A DNA stretch of 64,000 nt from Treponema sp. OMZ 798 (lineage in GTDB: Bacteria; Spirochaetota; Spirochaetia; Treponematales; Treponemataceae). Position numbers and translations under genes: made by a program. Below are positions 1 through 8,350 of the stretch, one piece after another (positions within the stretch are counted from its first letter, which is position 1; each line of letters starts with the position of its first letter). Below the pieces are notes generated by a model, which saw nothing but the letters and a program-made list of their open reading frames with translations, was not told where the DNA came from and searched no databases. The stretch spans positions 186,001 through 250,000 of the forward strand of contig NZ_CP051305.1 in assembly GCF_024181385.1 (NCBI RefSeq), read 5' to 3'.

Positions 1-595
1 AATCTATATCATTCCGGTTAAGAAGAACCATTTCTCCAATCCTCATGCCTGTTGAAGCAAGCATGTCTATCATGGCTAGGTCGCGTTTTTCCATGCAGCT
101 GTCTCTCATAAGCTCAAGAGCTTCATCGGAGTAGGTTTCTTTTATATTTGTTGCAGTTTTAACCTTATGGATTCTTCTTACAGGACTTTTTAAAATATAG
201 TCTTCATCTTCAAGCCAAGAAAAAAAACTTGATAGAATACGTCTAATATTATCTATGGTTACCTTACCGGAATTGTTTTTGTATTGATAATCTGTTAAAT
301 AAGAGCGTATGTCCTCAGTTTCAATTTCTTTTACATTTTTTTTCATATAATTAAGCATAGATTGAATTGTGGAGTAATAGTATTTTAAGGATTTTTCAGA
401 ACAGCCCTCCACCCTCTTTGCAGACAAGAATAGATTTACAAAATCAATTTTTTCATCTTCCGAGTTTTCTTCTTTTTTATTTACTTCATAACTAAAAAGA
501 ACATGCTGAATTACCGTTTGTAATTTTTCGATCTGAGCATTATTCAAATGAGGCAGCATTTTTTGAGTAATGTCATTAATAAGTCTTTGTTTCAT
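1..595 (-). CDS. Tyrosine recombinase (XerC/XerD/integrase type), N-terminal 198 residues, cut by the window edge
   Basis: Reading leftward from an ATG at 595-593, about 198 codons stay open to the window edge. The start has a good AAGGAG site a few bases upstream. The N-terminal half is a SAM-like core-binding domain; the visible end reads MLASTGMRIGEMVLLN, the start of the catalytic domain with the first conserved Arg of the R-H-R-Y set (TGMRIGE). The remaining catalytic residues lie outside the window. It sits 58 bp from an hsdS fragment in divergent orientation. In other bacteria tyrosine recombinases in this setting shuffle hsdS target-recognition domains of phase-variable type I systems. 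That role here is inference; a plain integrase is the alternative. Confidence 0.85.
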   Translation of the reverse strand, partial: MKQRLINDITQKMLPHLNNAQIEKLQTVIQHVLFSYEVNKKEENSEDEKIDFVNLFLSAKRVEGCSEKSLKYYYSTIQSMLNYMKKNVKEIETEDIRSYLTDYQYKNNSGKVTIDNIRRILSSFFSWLEDEDYILKSPVRRIHKVKTATNIKETYSDEALELMRDSCMEKRDLAMIDMLASTGMRIGEMVLLNRNDID

Positions 596-652
596 TCTTA
601 TTTTCTCCTTAATTACTATGGTATCGGCATAATTTTAACTTAGCTCTTTTTA

Positions 653-670
653 GATAAATGATAATTTAGA
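653..670. repeat. Recombinase-site-like imperfect palindrome, left copy
   Basis: The sequence GATAAA-TGATAA-TTTAGA has two six-base arms in inverted orientation around an asymmetric six-base centre, the architecture of a tyrosine-recombinase crossover site. Sixteen of its bases (653-668) recur in exact reverse complement at 2113-2128. It also encodes the conserved INDNLE segment of HsdS, so coding constraint explains part of it. Confidence 0.45.
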
Positions 671-1310
671 GCAGCAAGCACAGGCCATTTTTACAAAAAA
701 TTTTATAAATATTTCTCATATTCCTAATGACTGGAAAAAGAAAAGTTTATTGGATATAGCCGATTTTTTAAATGGTTTACCAATGCAAAATTATCGCCCT
801 GTCGAGTCTGAAAAAGGGATTCCTGTTATGAAAATAAAAGAACTTAGACAAGGATTCTGTGATGCTAATAGCGAACAATGTTCACCAAGTATAAATTCAG
901 AATATCTTATACAGGCAGGTGATGTTATTTTTTCATGGTCAGGAAGTTTAATAGTTGATTTTTGGTGTGGGTTAACTTGTGGACTAAATCAACATCTTTT
1001 TAAAGTTACTTCAAATAGATATGATAAATGGTTCTATTATTCTTGGATTAAATACCATCTTTATAGTTTTATCAATATAGCTGCAGATAAAGCTACTACA
1101 CTCGGTCATATTAAAAGAGAGGATTTAGCAAAAGCGGAAGTCATAGTTCCTAATCAAAAGGATTATATAAAATTTGCTAATTTATTGGAGCCAATATATA
1201 ATTTAATAATAGCAAACCGAATAAGCAATACCATGCTTACATCCCTTCGTGACACCCTTTTACCGAAACTCATGTCGGGAGAGATAGATGTTTCAAATAT
1301 AAAGGTATAG
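654..1310 (+). pseudogene. hsdS: Type I restriction specificity subunit (HsdS), 5'-truncated cassette carrying the C-terminal half
   Basis: After an in-frame TAG at 651-653 the frame reads INDNLEQQAQAIFTKNFI, the conserved central spacer helix of HsdS. It continues through one target-recognition domain (IPNDWKKKSLLDIADFLNG onward) to the typical C-terminal tail LLPKLMSGEIDVS. Only a TTG at 750 is a conventional start, and it would cut into the TRD, so this looks like a silent half-gene rather than a complete HsdS of about 400 residues. It lies between a divergent tyrosine recombinase and the toxin-antitoxin pair preceding hsdR. The expressed hsdS and hsdM are presumably left of the window. 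It may act as a donor for recombination; a simple decayed gene is the alternative. Confidence 0.8.
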
Positions 1311-1391
1311 GATGCATAACCGACAGCCATTTAAGAAAAAATAATTGATTGTCTCTTAAAGTTATTTTTTTATAATAATTCATTAGTATGC

Positions 1392-1420
1392 TTGATAAAA
1401 AGTATCAAATTTGATACAAT
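1392..1420 (+). promoter_or_regulatory. Promoter with embedded 16-bp palindromic operator for the toxin-antitoxin pair
   Basis: TTGATA (1392-1397), a 17-bp spacer and TACAAT (1415-1420) form a near-consensus sigma-70 type promoter. A perfect palindrome, GTATCAAATTTGATAC at 1402-1417, fills the spacer and overlaps the -10 box, as expected for autorepression by the HTH antitoxin. The predicted start point falls at about 1427, immediately before the first ATG. Confidence 0.75.
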
Positions 1421-1427
1421 ATATTTA

Positions 1428-1787
1428 ATGAAAATGGATAAAATAGTTGTAGCCAAATTTTTTAAGACCGAAACGGGAAATGAACCTGTTCGTGATTTTC
1501 TAAAAGATTTAGCACCGGCTGATCGAAAAACAATAGGAGCGGATATAATGGCAATAGAAATGTCTTGGCCTCTTGGATATCCTGCTGTAAGGAAGCTTGA
1601 TTCAAATTTGTGGGAGGTGCGTTCGAATATTTCGGATAAAAGAATTAGCAGAGTGTTTTTTACGATAGAATACGGTAACATGATATTGCTTCATGCAATT
1701 ATAAAGAAAACTCAAAAAACTCCTCAAGAAGATATAGATTTGAGTAAAAAAAGAAGAAATTTAGTATTAGGAAGGCATTATGAATGA
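1428..1787 (+). CDS. HigB/RelE-like toxin (phage Gp49-like family)
   Basis: From ATG 1428 this encodes 119 residues (ATG 1434 is equally possible). The protein has the compact basic RelE/HigB fold signature: KIVVAKFFKTETGNEPVRDFLKDL at the start, then a central LWEVRSNI segment and RISRVFFTIEYGNMILLHAIIKKTQKTP, matching the Gp49-like HigB proteins that cleave ribosome-bound mRNA. The next gene, an HTH antitoxin, overlaps its end by 8 bp, the usual toxin-first HigBA order. No Shine-Dalgarno site precedes the start, and the promoter -10 ends 7 bases before the ATG, so the mRNA is probably leaderless. A longer TTG start at 1392 is rejected because it lies in the -35 box. Confidence 0.85.
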   Translation: MKMDKIVVAKFFKTETGNEPVRDFLKDLAPADRKTIGADIMAIEMSWPLGYPAVRKLDSNLWEVRSNISDKRISRVFFTIEYGNMILLHAIIKKTQKTPQEDIDLSKKRRNLVLGRHYE

Positions 1788-2061
1788 GAAGTACATAGGA
1801 AGGTCTTTTGATGATTTTCTTGAAGAAGAAAATATTGAAGTTGAAGTTAGAAATGAAGCTATAAAAAGATTAATTTCATATAATTTATTGAATGAAATGA
1901 AAGCTCAAAATATTAACAAAACAGAAATGGCAAAAAAAATGAACACATCACGAGCCGCATTAGATAGACTTCTTAATCCTAAAAATGATTCGGTTACCTT
2001 GGCTACGCTAACAAGGGCTGCTAATGTATTAGGCAAAAAGTTGGTTTTACAATTACAATAG
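1780..2061 (+). CDS. HTH antitoxin (HigA/XRE-like) paired with the HigB-like toxin
   Basis: This 93-residue protein has a helix-turn-helix in its second half (NKTEMAKKMNTSRAALDRLLNPKNDSVTLATLTRAANVLGKKL), typical of HigA-like XRE antitoxins. The acidic N-terminal half (DDFLEEENIEVEVRNEAIKRL) is probably the toxin-neutralising part. It overlaps the toxin gene by 8 bp, implying translational coupling. The 16-bp palindrome in the upstream promoter is the likely operator it binds, alone or as a complex with the toxin. The pair sits inside the type I restriction locus between the hsdS fragment and hsdR, where it may stabilise the island. Confidence 0.85.
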   Translation: MNEKYIGRSFDDFLEEENIEVEVRNEAIKRLISYNLLNEMKAQNINKTEMAKKMNTSRAALDRLLNPKNDSVTLATLTRAANVLGKKLVLQLQ

Positions 2062-2110
2062 TATATTGAGTTCTTTTAACCAATGTTTTAATTTAACCGC
2101 TATTTAAGCC

Positions 2111-2128
2111 GATAAATTATCATTTATC
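2111..2128. repeat. Recombinase-site-like palindrome, right copy (inverted relative to the left copy)
   Basis: GATAAA-TTATCA-TTTATC has perfectly inverted six-base arms around a centre that is the reverse complement of the left copy's centre (TGATAA). Bases 2113-2128 match 653-668 exactly in reverse complement. Inversion between the two would flip the hsdS fragment and the toxin-antitoxin pair. It lies in the otherwise empty 160-bp gap before hsdR. Confidence 0.4.
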
Positions 2129-2221
2129 ATAATACCGTCTTATTTGACTTGGCAATTCATCGATAAAAGGTTATAATCTAAAAAAAGCCATAGAAGGCAG
2201 AAAAAACATGTAGAGGCCGAT

Positions 2222-5200
2222 ATGTCGACATCATTTACCGAAAACGATTATGAAAATTCAATTATTGAGCTGTTTAAAAATAATTTGGGATATACTTATG
2301 TTTACGGTCCTGATGTCGAGCGCAATTTTTCGAGTCCGCTATATGATGAGGTTTTAGAGGATTGTCTTTACCGCTTAAACAGCGGGCTGCCAAGGGAGGC
2401 TATACAAAATGCTCTTTTTAAATTAAAGCATTTTGAAAACGGGGAGCTCGCTCATAAAAATGAAATTTTTACAGACTATCTTCAAAACGGCATACCTGTA
2501 CATTATCTTGATAAAAATGAAACACGGTCGGGAATTGTATATCTCGCAGATTATAAAAATCCTCAAAACAATTCCTTTATAATTGCAAATCAGTGGACCT
2601 TTATCGAAAACAGCAATAAACGCCCCGATATAATTTTATTTTTAAACGGTCTTCCATTAGTTTTGATGGAATTAAAGTCTCCTTCAAGGGAAGAGACCGA
2701 TGCTTCCGATGCATACCGCCAAATCCGTAATTACATGACCGAAATACCTTCTATGTTTATCTACAACTCAATCTGCGTTATGAGCGATCAGTTAACTTCA
2801 AAGGCGGGAACCATAACTTCAGGCGAAGACCGCTTTATGGAATGGAAAACAAAGGACGGGAGTTACGAAAACACTCAATATGCCCAATTCGATACTTTTT
2901 TTGAAGGCCTTTTTCAAAAAGAAAGGCTGCTTGATATTATAAAAAACTTTATCTGCTTTTCAAACGAGGGTTTGCAAACTTTTAAAATTCTTGCAGGCTA
3001 CCACCAATATTTTGCGGTTCGTAAGGCCGTTTTCTCCACCCAAAAAGCTGCGTACAGTGACGGAAAAGGCGGAGTTTTTTGGCATACCCAAGGCAGCGGA
3101 AAATCTTTATCAATGGTGTTTTATGCGCACCTATTGCAGGAAGTCTTGGAAAGTCCGACAATTGTAGTTATAACGGATAGAAATGATCTTGATGATCAGC
3201 TTTTCGGTCAGTTTGTTAAGTGCAAAGAATTTTTACGCCAAGAACCTATACAGGCTGAAAGCCGAAAAGACTTAAAGAAACTTCTTGCCGGAAGAAAAGC
3301 AAACGGAATAATTTTTACGACGATGCAAAAATTTGAAGAGTCTGCCGATGCTCTTTCAGAAAGGCGGAATATAGTTGTTATGGCTGATGAAGCTCATCGA
3401 GGGCAATACGGACTTACCGAACAAATTAAAATAATAAAAAATAAGGCCGGAGAAGATGTCGCAAAGAGGGTTATAGGCACTGCCCGTATTATTCGGAACA
3501 GCCTTCCCAATGCGAGCTATATAGGTTTTACCGGCACTCCTATTTCTGCCGCTGACAGGAGTACCCGTGAAGTATTCGGAGACTACATCGATATTTACGA
3601 TATGACTCAGGCAGTGGAAGACGGAGCAACTCGCCCCGTGTACTATGAAAGCAGGGTTATCAAACTTAAGCTTGATAAAAAAACTTTGCAGCTGATTGAT
3701 GAAGAATATGATCTCATGACTAAAGATGCCGATGAAGAAGTTATCAAAAAAAGTAAGCATGAACTCGGCAAGATGGAAGTGCTCTTAGGCAATGATGAAA
3801 CTATAAACTCCCTAGTGAACGATATACTCTTCCATTATGAAAACAACAGGGAACATCTGCTTACAGGTAAGGCAATGATAGTCGCTTACACCCGTGCCAT
3901 AGCTATGAAGATTTACAAAAGAATCTTGGAACTTCGTCCCGGCTGGGAAGAAAAGGTTGCCGTTGTTATGACTTCTGCAAATACCGATGACGAAGAGTGG
4001 AGAGAGATTATCGGGAACAAAAACCACAGGGACAAGTTGGCTAAAAAATTTAAAGACAATGCCGGTCCTCTAAAAATTGCAATTGTAGTAGATATGTGGC
4101 TGACAGGCTTTGATGTTCCTTCCCTTGCGACTATGTACATATATAAACTTATGGCAGGACATAATCTTATGCAGGCTATCGCCAGAGTTAATCGTGTATT
4201 TCAAGATAAAGAGGGAGGATTGATCGTCGATTATGTGGGAATAGCCGGTGCCTTAAAGCAGGCTATGAACGACTATACAAACCGCGATAAAAATAATTAC
4301 GGCGATACCGACATTTTAACCGCTGCCTATCCTACCTTTCTTGAAAAGCTTTCTATATGTAAAGATATGTTCCATGGATATGATTATTCAAGTTTTATGA
4401 AGGGCAGCGATCTTGAAAGGGCCAGGACAATAAGCGGTGCCGTAAACTTTATAGTTGCCCAAGAAAAAGAAGAAGAGAAAAATATCTTTATAAAAGAAGC
4501 TCTTATGATGAGGCAGGCCTTATCCCTTTGTTCATCCGTAGTTGAAGAAAGTTTGCGCTTTGAGGCTGCCTTTTTTGAATCGGTCAGAGTCTTCCTTTCA
4601 AGGCTTACAAATGCAGGAAGCGGAAAAAAGATTTCTTTACCCGAAATGAATGAGCGTATAAATTCTCTTTTACAGCAGAGTATAAAAAGCGAGGGCGTTA
4701 TAAACCTCTTTTCTGACATTAAAGAAAAATTCTCTCTTTTTTCTCCCAAGTTTCTTGAAGAAATTTCCAAGATGAAAGAAAGAAATTTGGCTGTCGAATT
4801 ATTAAAAAGACTCATTGCAGAACAGGTAAGAGTTTATCGAAGAACCAATGTAGTTAAGTCCGAAAAATTCAGCGAGATAATGCAAAGAACCGTTAATTCG
4901 TACCTAAACGGGCTTCTCACAAATGAAGAGGTTATAGCCGAAATGCTGAAACTTGCCAAGCAGATTGTAAGTGCCGAAAAGGAAGGGCAAGACCTCGGCT
5001 TAAATGCCGAAGAAGCCGCCTTTTACGATGCCCTCACCAAGCCTCAGGCCATAAAAGACTTCTATCAAAATGAAGAACTGATTGCAATAACCAAGGAACT
5101 CACCGAAACCTTGCGTAAAAATAAGGCCGTAGATTGGCAGAAAAGAGAAAGTGCACGGGCTCATATGCGTATGCTCATTAAAAGACTTTTAAAGAAGCAT

Positions 5201-5353
5201 AAATATCCGCCTGAAGGTATGGATGATGCAGTTCAAACCGTTATGGTTCAGTGCGAGCTTTGGGCCGACAATCTAATGGACCATTATTATTTTGACAACG
5301 AAAATAATAACTATGCAGAAATTGCCGCAGATAGAGAAGAGGTTTATCTGTAG
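2222..5353 (+). CDS. hsdR: Type I restriction-modification system restriction (motor/nuclease) subunit HsdR
   Basis: A 1043-residue HsdR of normal length. The PD-(D/E)xK nuclease is at residues 134-152 (RPDII, then MELKSP, with D136, E150, K152). The superfamily 2 translocase follows: Walker A QGSGKS (about 290-295), DEAH box 389-392, motif III FTGTP and motif VI QAIARVNR. The C-terminal part is the helical domain that docks on the methyltransferase core. HsdR cuts DNA after translocation when HsdM/HsdS meet an unmodified target. No hsdM is in the window and only an hsdS fragment is upstream, so the rest of the system probably lies to the left. The open frame is intact, with no frameshift. 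Confidence 0.97.
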   Translation: MSTSFTENDYENSIIELFKNNLGYTYVYGPDVERNFSSPLYDEVLEDCLYRLNSGLPREAIQNALFKLKHFENGELAHKNEIFTDYLQNGIPVHYLDKNETRSGIVYLADYKNPQNNSFIIANQWTFIENSNKRPDIILFLNGLPLVLMELKSPSREETDASDAYRQIRNYMTEIPSMFIYNSICVMSDQLTSKAGTITSGEDRFMEWKTKDGSYENTQYAQFDTFFEGLFQKERLLDIIKNFICFSNEGLQTFKILAGYHQYFAVRKAVFSTQKAAYSDGKGGVFWHTQGSGKSLSMVFYAHLLQEVLESPTIVVITDRNDLDDQLFGQFVKCKEFLRQEPIQAESRKDLKKLLAGRKANGIIFTTMQKFEESADALSERRNIVVMADEAHRGQYGLTEQIKIIKNKAGEDVAKRVIGTARIIRNSLPNASYIGFTGTPISAADRSTREVFGDYIDIYDMTQAVEDGATRPVYYESRVIKLKLDKKTLQLIDEEYDLMTKDADEEVIKKSKHELGKMEVLLGNDETINSLVNDILFHYENNREHLLTGKAMIVAYTRAIAMKIYKRILELRPGWEEKVAVVMTSANTDDEEWREIIGNKNHRDKLAKKFKDNAGPLKIAIVVDMWLTGFDVPSLATMYIYKLMAGHNLMQAIARVNRVFQDKEGGLIVDYVGIAGALKQAMNDYTNRDKNNYGDTDILTAAYPTFLEKLSICKDMFHGYDYSSFMKGSDLERARTISGAVNFIVAQEKEEEKNIFIKEALMMRQALSLCSSVVEESLRFEAAFFESVRVFLSRLTNAGSGKKISLPEMNERINSLLQQSIKSEGVINLFSDIKEKFSLFSPKFLEEISKMKERNLAVELLKRLIAEQVRVYRRTNVVKSEKFSEIMQRTVNSYLNGLLTNEEVIAEMLKLAKQIVSAEKEGQDLGLNAEEAAFYDALTKPQAIKDFYQNEELIAITKELTETLRKNKAVDWQKRESARAHMRMLIKRLLKKHKYPPEGMDDAVQTVMVQCELWADNLMDHYYFDNENNNYAEIAADREEVYL

Positions 5354-5380
5354 CCCAATTTTCCTGCGGTAAACTAAAAA

Positions 5381-5872
5381 TTATAAATGACTATTTAGCC
5401 AACAAATCTTCTTGAAGTCTTTATTGTTATTATTATCGTTTCTATATGAATCTTTTGATGATGCTTCATAAATACCTAAAAACTGTTTTAGACTTGGTAC
5501 ACGAAACTTTATTCCGTCTAGTTGAATAAGTTCTATATCCGATTCATAAATACCTGCAAAATCATACAATGCATCAATTGTGCCGTATTCTACGCTCACT
5601 CCGGTTTTTTGAAATTCATGCTCATGAACATCTATTAAATTATATCCTAATTCTTTCATAACCGCCATTATTTTGTCCCAATTATAAATTCTAAGTTCGT
5701 CAGGAGCTTCCCATCCTCTTGGATCGCCTGGAACATGAATATCAATATCTGACGGCTCCCAATCTTCTTTTGATATAAATTCTAATCCTAAAGAACCCAT
5801 TAGTGTAGGTATGATTCCGGCTTTATTTAAATGTAAACAAATAGTCTTAAATTCATCAAATAAAAAACTCAT
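5381..5872 (-). CDS. Nucleotidyltransferase-like protein of unknown function
   Basis: This 163-residue protein carries a pol-beta-type nucleotidyltransferase signature near its N-terminus: LMGSLGLEFISKEDWEPSDIDIHV, i.e. G-S followed about 15 residues later by D-x-D. The downstream region has a third acidic candidate in SVEYGTIDALYDF. Proteins with this minimal fold include antibiotic nucleotidyltransferases, MNT-type antitoxins and AbiEii-like toxins; I cannot assign one. It is convergent with hsdR (27 bp apart) and lies upstream of the NhaC gene on the same strand. A Lys/Asn-rich tail ends the protein. A role in the adjacent defence island is possible but unproven. Confidence 0.6.
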   Translation of the reverse strand: MSFLFDEFKTICLHLNKAGIIPTLMGSLGLEFISKEDWEPSDIDIHVPGDPRGWEAPDELRIYNWDKIMAVMKELGYNLIDVHEHEFQKTGVSVEYGTIDALYDFAGIYESDIELIQLDGIKFRVPSLKQFLGIYEASSKDSYRNDNNNNKDFKKICWLNSHL

Positions 5873-5967
5873 TTCTCCTCCATAAATTCTAAATCGTCAG
5901 TTTTACCGATTGTAGTTATGCAAGCACAAAAAATCAGGTTTATTTAAGCAATGATAGCCGGAAATTA

Positions 5968-6004
5968 AAAAAAGCTGCACGGTGCTTTTTCACAATGCAG
6001 CCTT
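5968..6004 (-). terminator. Rho-independent terminator of the NhaC gene
   Basis: On the minus strand GCTGCA (6003-5998) and TGCAGC (5981-5976) form a stem, followed by a seven-base T run ending near 5968. It begins ten bases after the NhaC stop codon. Confidence 0.8.
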
Positions 6005-6013
6005 TGTTTGTTC

Positions 6014-7489
6014 TTATTTTTTCTTCAACCTTACCTTCGGTTCGCTTGCGATTCCGAATTTGGGGAAGATTCTGTCTATTCCGAAGAGGGTAAACAATAA
6101 AATAGTTGCAACCGAAATATGGGCCATAAAGTTATACTGTATTATCTGGGTTTGGCTGAATTGGTAAAGAGGATATACCGTGCCTGCGATGCCGATAAAA
6201 AAGCTTAAATAAACATGCCAAGGAATCAGCTGGGATCCGAAGATACCGAGGGCAGAAGAGAAGGTTGCGTTTCTCAATTTTAAAGAATAAAGGTCTTTTT
6301 CATCTCCTTCTACATTTTCTTCCGTAATATCTCTTATTATCGGGCCTACCGTAACTATTTGAGCCATCTCATCGGCAAGGGCTGCATTTCCCAACAAAGA
6401 GATGATGCCGTTCCAGAACATTAGCTGTCTTACGTTTCGGGAAAGTTTTACGGCAAGGTTTGAAAGGGGCCTGAAGGCATCCATCTTCGACATTATGCCT
6501 CCGAAGGCTGCAACCCACATCATCATTATGATAACCCATGAGCCGGCTCCCACAAAGCCGTTATACACTATGTCAAAAAAGGCGAGGAGTCCTGAGACCG
6601 TTCCTGCAAAGCGTCCTAAGATAAAGCATGATACAATGCCTGCTCCCAAGCAAAGGAGGGTAGAGTAGCCTTTTAAGGCAATCCCTATAACCAGGATGAG
6701 GGGAATTACCATGTAAACCGGAACTCCGTGCTGTACCTGATGGAGGAGGTCGACTGCAACAGGCTTTTCTTCAGCCAGTTTTTCCCAAACATCTTGGGGA
6801 ATAGCCTCGATGGCTTTTTGCGGGCTTACGGCATCTCCGGGGAGGCTCAAGCCTGCAACCAAGAAGAGAACTCCGGCTATAACTAAGCACATTAAAGACC
6901 AAAGGCCCTGATTTTTCATACGGTGGGTAACCTCAACCCTGTGAATACCTGAGCTTACGACTGTTGTGTCCGAGATAAGACCGAGGTTATCGCCGAAGCA
7001 GGACCCGCCTGCAATGGCTGCAATGCTTAAAACCATGTTTCCGCTTAAAATATGGGTCATCCACAAGAAAATCGGAGCACAGGCGGCGAAGGTTCCCCAT
7101 GATGTTCCTGTAGCAACCGACAATACTGACGAAACCAAAAAGGCAACAAGGGCAACGGTTCTTGCCGATATACCTATGTTCAGACTCAATGTAATAATCG
7201 AGGCTCCGACCCCTGTAGACATAAAGGCATCTGCCATGGCATAGGCAAACATGAGAATAAAAAATACCAATTGCATTTCTTTAACATTGTCTACGGCAGA
7301 GTTTAAAATATCGTTGAATTTGAATTTTTCGGTTATCATAGCAACGATGGACGCATATATTACGGCAATAGGGGCTATGATTAAAATGTCCAGTTTAAAT
7401 CCCAAGGCAGTCGAAAATGATTCAATATTCGAAATCATCATCAGACCTGCAAGCAATAAGACCGGAGTGAGCTTAAAAAAAGCGCGCAT
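6014..7489 (-). CDS. nhaC: NhaC-family Na+/H+ antiporter
   Basis: A 491-residue integral membrane protein with about 12 hydrophobic segments. The NhaC-superfamily signatures are clear: SVLSVATGTSWGTFAACAPIFL in the middle of the N-terminal half, then GGSCFGDNLGLISDTTVVSS, and the second-half repeat GNAALADEMAQIVTVGPII. The family exchanges Na+ for protons, or organic acids in relatives such as malate-Na+/lactate antiporters, across the inner membrane. A minus-strand terminator follows directly, and it appears to be a single-gene unit. Substrate cannot be told from sequence; Na+/H+ exchange is the default. Confidence 0.88.
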   Translation of the reverse strand: MRAFFKLTPVLLLAGLMMISNIESFSTALGFKLDILIIAPIAVIYASIVAMITEKFKFNDILNSAVDNVKEMQLVFFILMFAYAMADAFMSTGVGASIITLSLNIGISARTVALVAFLVSSVLSVATGTSWGTFAACAPIFLWMTHILSGNMVLSIAAIAGGSCFGDNLGLISDTTVVSSGIHRVEVTHRMKNQGLWSLMCLVIAGVLFLVAGLSLPGDAVSPQKAIEAIPQDVWEKLAEEKPVAVDLLHQVQHGVPVYMVIPLILVIGIALKGYSTLLCLGAGIVSCFILGRFAGTVSGLLAFFDIVYNGFVGAGSWVIIMMMWVAAFGGIMSKMDAFRPLSNLAVKLSRNVRQLMFWNGIISLLGNAALADEMAQIVTVGPIIRDITEENVEGDEKDLYSLKLRNATFSSALGIFGSQLIPWHVYLSFFIGIAGTVYPLYQFSQTQIIQYNFMAHISVATILLFTLFGIDRIFPKFGIASEPKVRLKKK

Positions 7490-7588
7490 AAAGTCTCCTT
7501 TTATGTGAAATAAGGGTGCCAGTGTATCATATTAGTAAAAAAAAGTGTATAGGTGTTGGATATAGAGATTTACATCATAAAAATCGGA

Positions 7589-8350
7589 TTAAACGCTTTT
7601 AAAGATTACATGAGGCTTTTTTTCTTCATCATAAATAATTTTAGCATCCACATCATATAAGGCCTTAATTACTTCTTCCGTTATGACCTCATCTACGCTG
7701 CCTGAGGCGATAATCTTTCCTTCTTTTAGTGCATATATTTTGTCGCAATACATTGCAGCTATGTTAAGATCATGGATTGCCGATATGACGGTTATTTTTA
7801 AATCTTTTGCAAGGCTCATAAAATGCAGCTGATGTTTTATATCCAGATGGTTTGTAGGTTCATCGAGAATGAGACAATCGGTATTTTGCACCAAGGCACG
7901 GGCTAAAATAATTCTTTGTTTTTCTCCTCCCGAAAGGTTGGAAAAACTTCGTTCTGCAAAATCTTTCATATCAACCTGTTCTAGTGCCTTATACGCAAGT
8001 TCAATATCTTCGGCGGAATCACGCTCCATAAATTTTTTATGAGGCGATCGGCCGATCAAAACCATTTCAAGTACGTTAAAGTCAAAATGAGTTTCGTTGT
8101 GCTGGGCAACTACAGCCATCTTTTTCGCCGTTTCTCTAAAGGGATAGTCATTTATGTTCTTGTTGTCTATAAATATGGTTCCTGTTTTGGGTTTAAGGAC
8201 ACGGTATATACATTTGAGCAAGGTGCTTTTTCCCGAACCGTTGGGGCCGATTATACCGACAATGCCTTTATCCGTAATTGCAAGGTCAATGCCGTTTAAA
8301 ATATTTTTATCACCGAAGTTAAATGAAAGAGTGTTAATGTCAAGAAGCAT
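7589..8350 (-). CDS. ABC transporter ATP-binding protein, probable cobalamin/corrinoid importer (BtuD/FecE type)
   Basis: This 253-residue ATPase has Walker A GPNGSGKST (about residues 35-43), the ABC signature LSGGEKQR, Walker B LILDEPTNHLD and the switch His in AIHDLNIA. It belongs to the FepC/BtuD branch that powers siderophore, haem and B12 import. Its start overlaps the permease stop at 8350, and it is the last gene of a three-gene unit. The family signature alone does not separate iron from B12 transport; the cobalamin riboswitch upstream of the operon points to B12. Confidence 0.9.
   Translation of the reverse strand: MLLDINTLSFNFGDKNILNGIDLAITDKGIVGIIGPNGSGKSTLLKCIYRVLKPKTGTIFIDNKNINDYPFRETAKKMAVVAQHNETHFDFNVLEMVLIGRSPHKKFMERDSAEDIELAYKALEQVDMKDFAERSFSNLSGGEKQRIILARALVQNTDCLILDEPTNHLDIKHQLHFMSLAKDLKITVISAIHDLNIAAMYCDKIYALKEGKIIASGSVDEVITEEVIKALYDVDAKIIYDEEKKPHVIFKSV

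Noticed and set aside
1310..1380. Terminator after the hsdS fragment (AAAAAATAA ... TTATTTTTT)
   Set aside because: The stem is all A-T and would be weak; it may be chance in AT-rich DNA.
1392..1427. TTG 1392 as start of the HigB-like toxin
   Set aside because: It is the -35 box of the promoter, so it would not be in the transcript.
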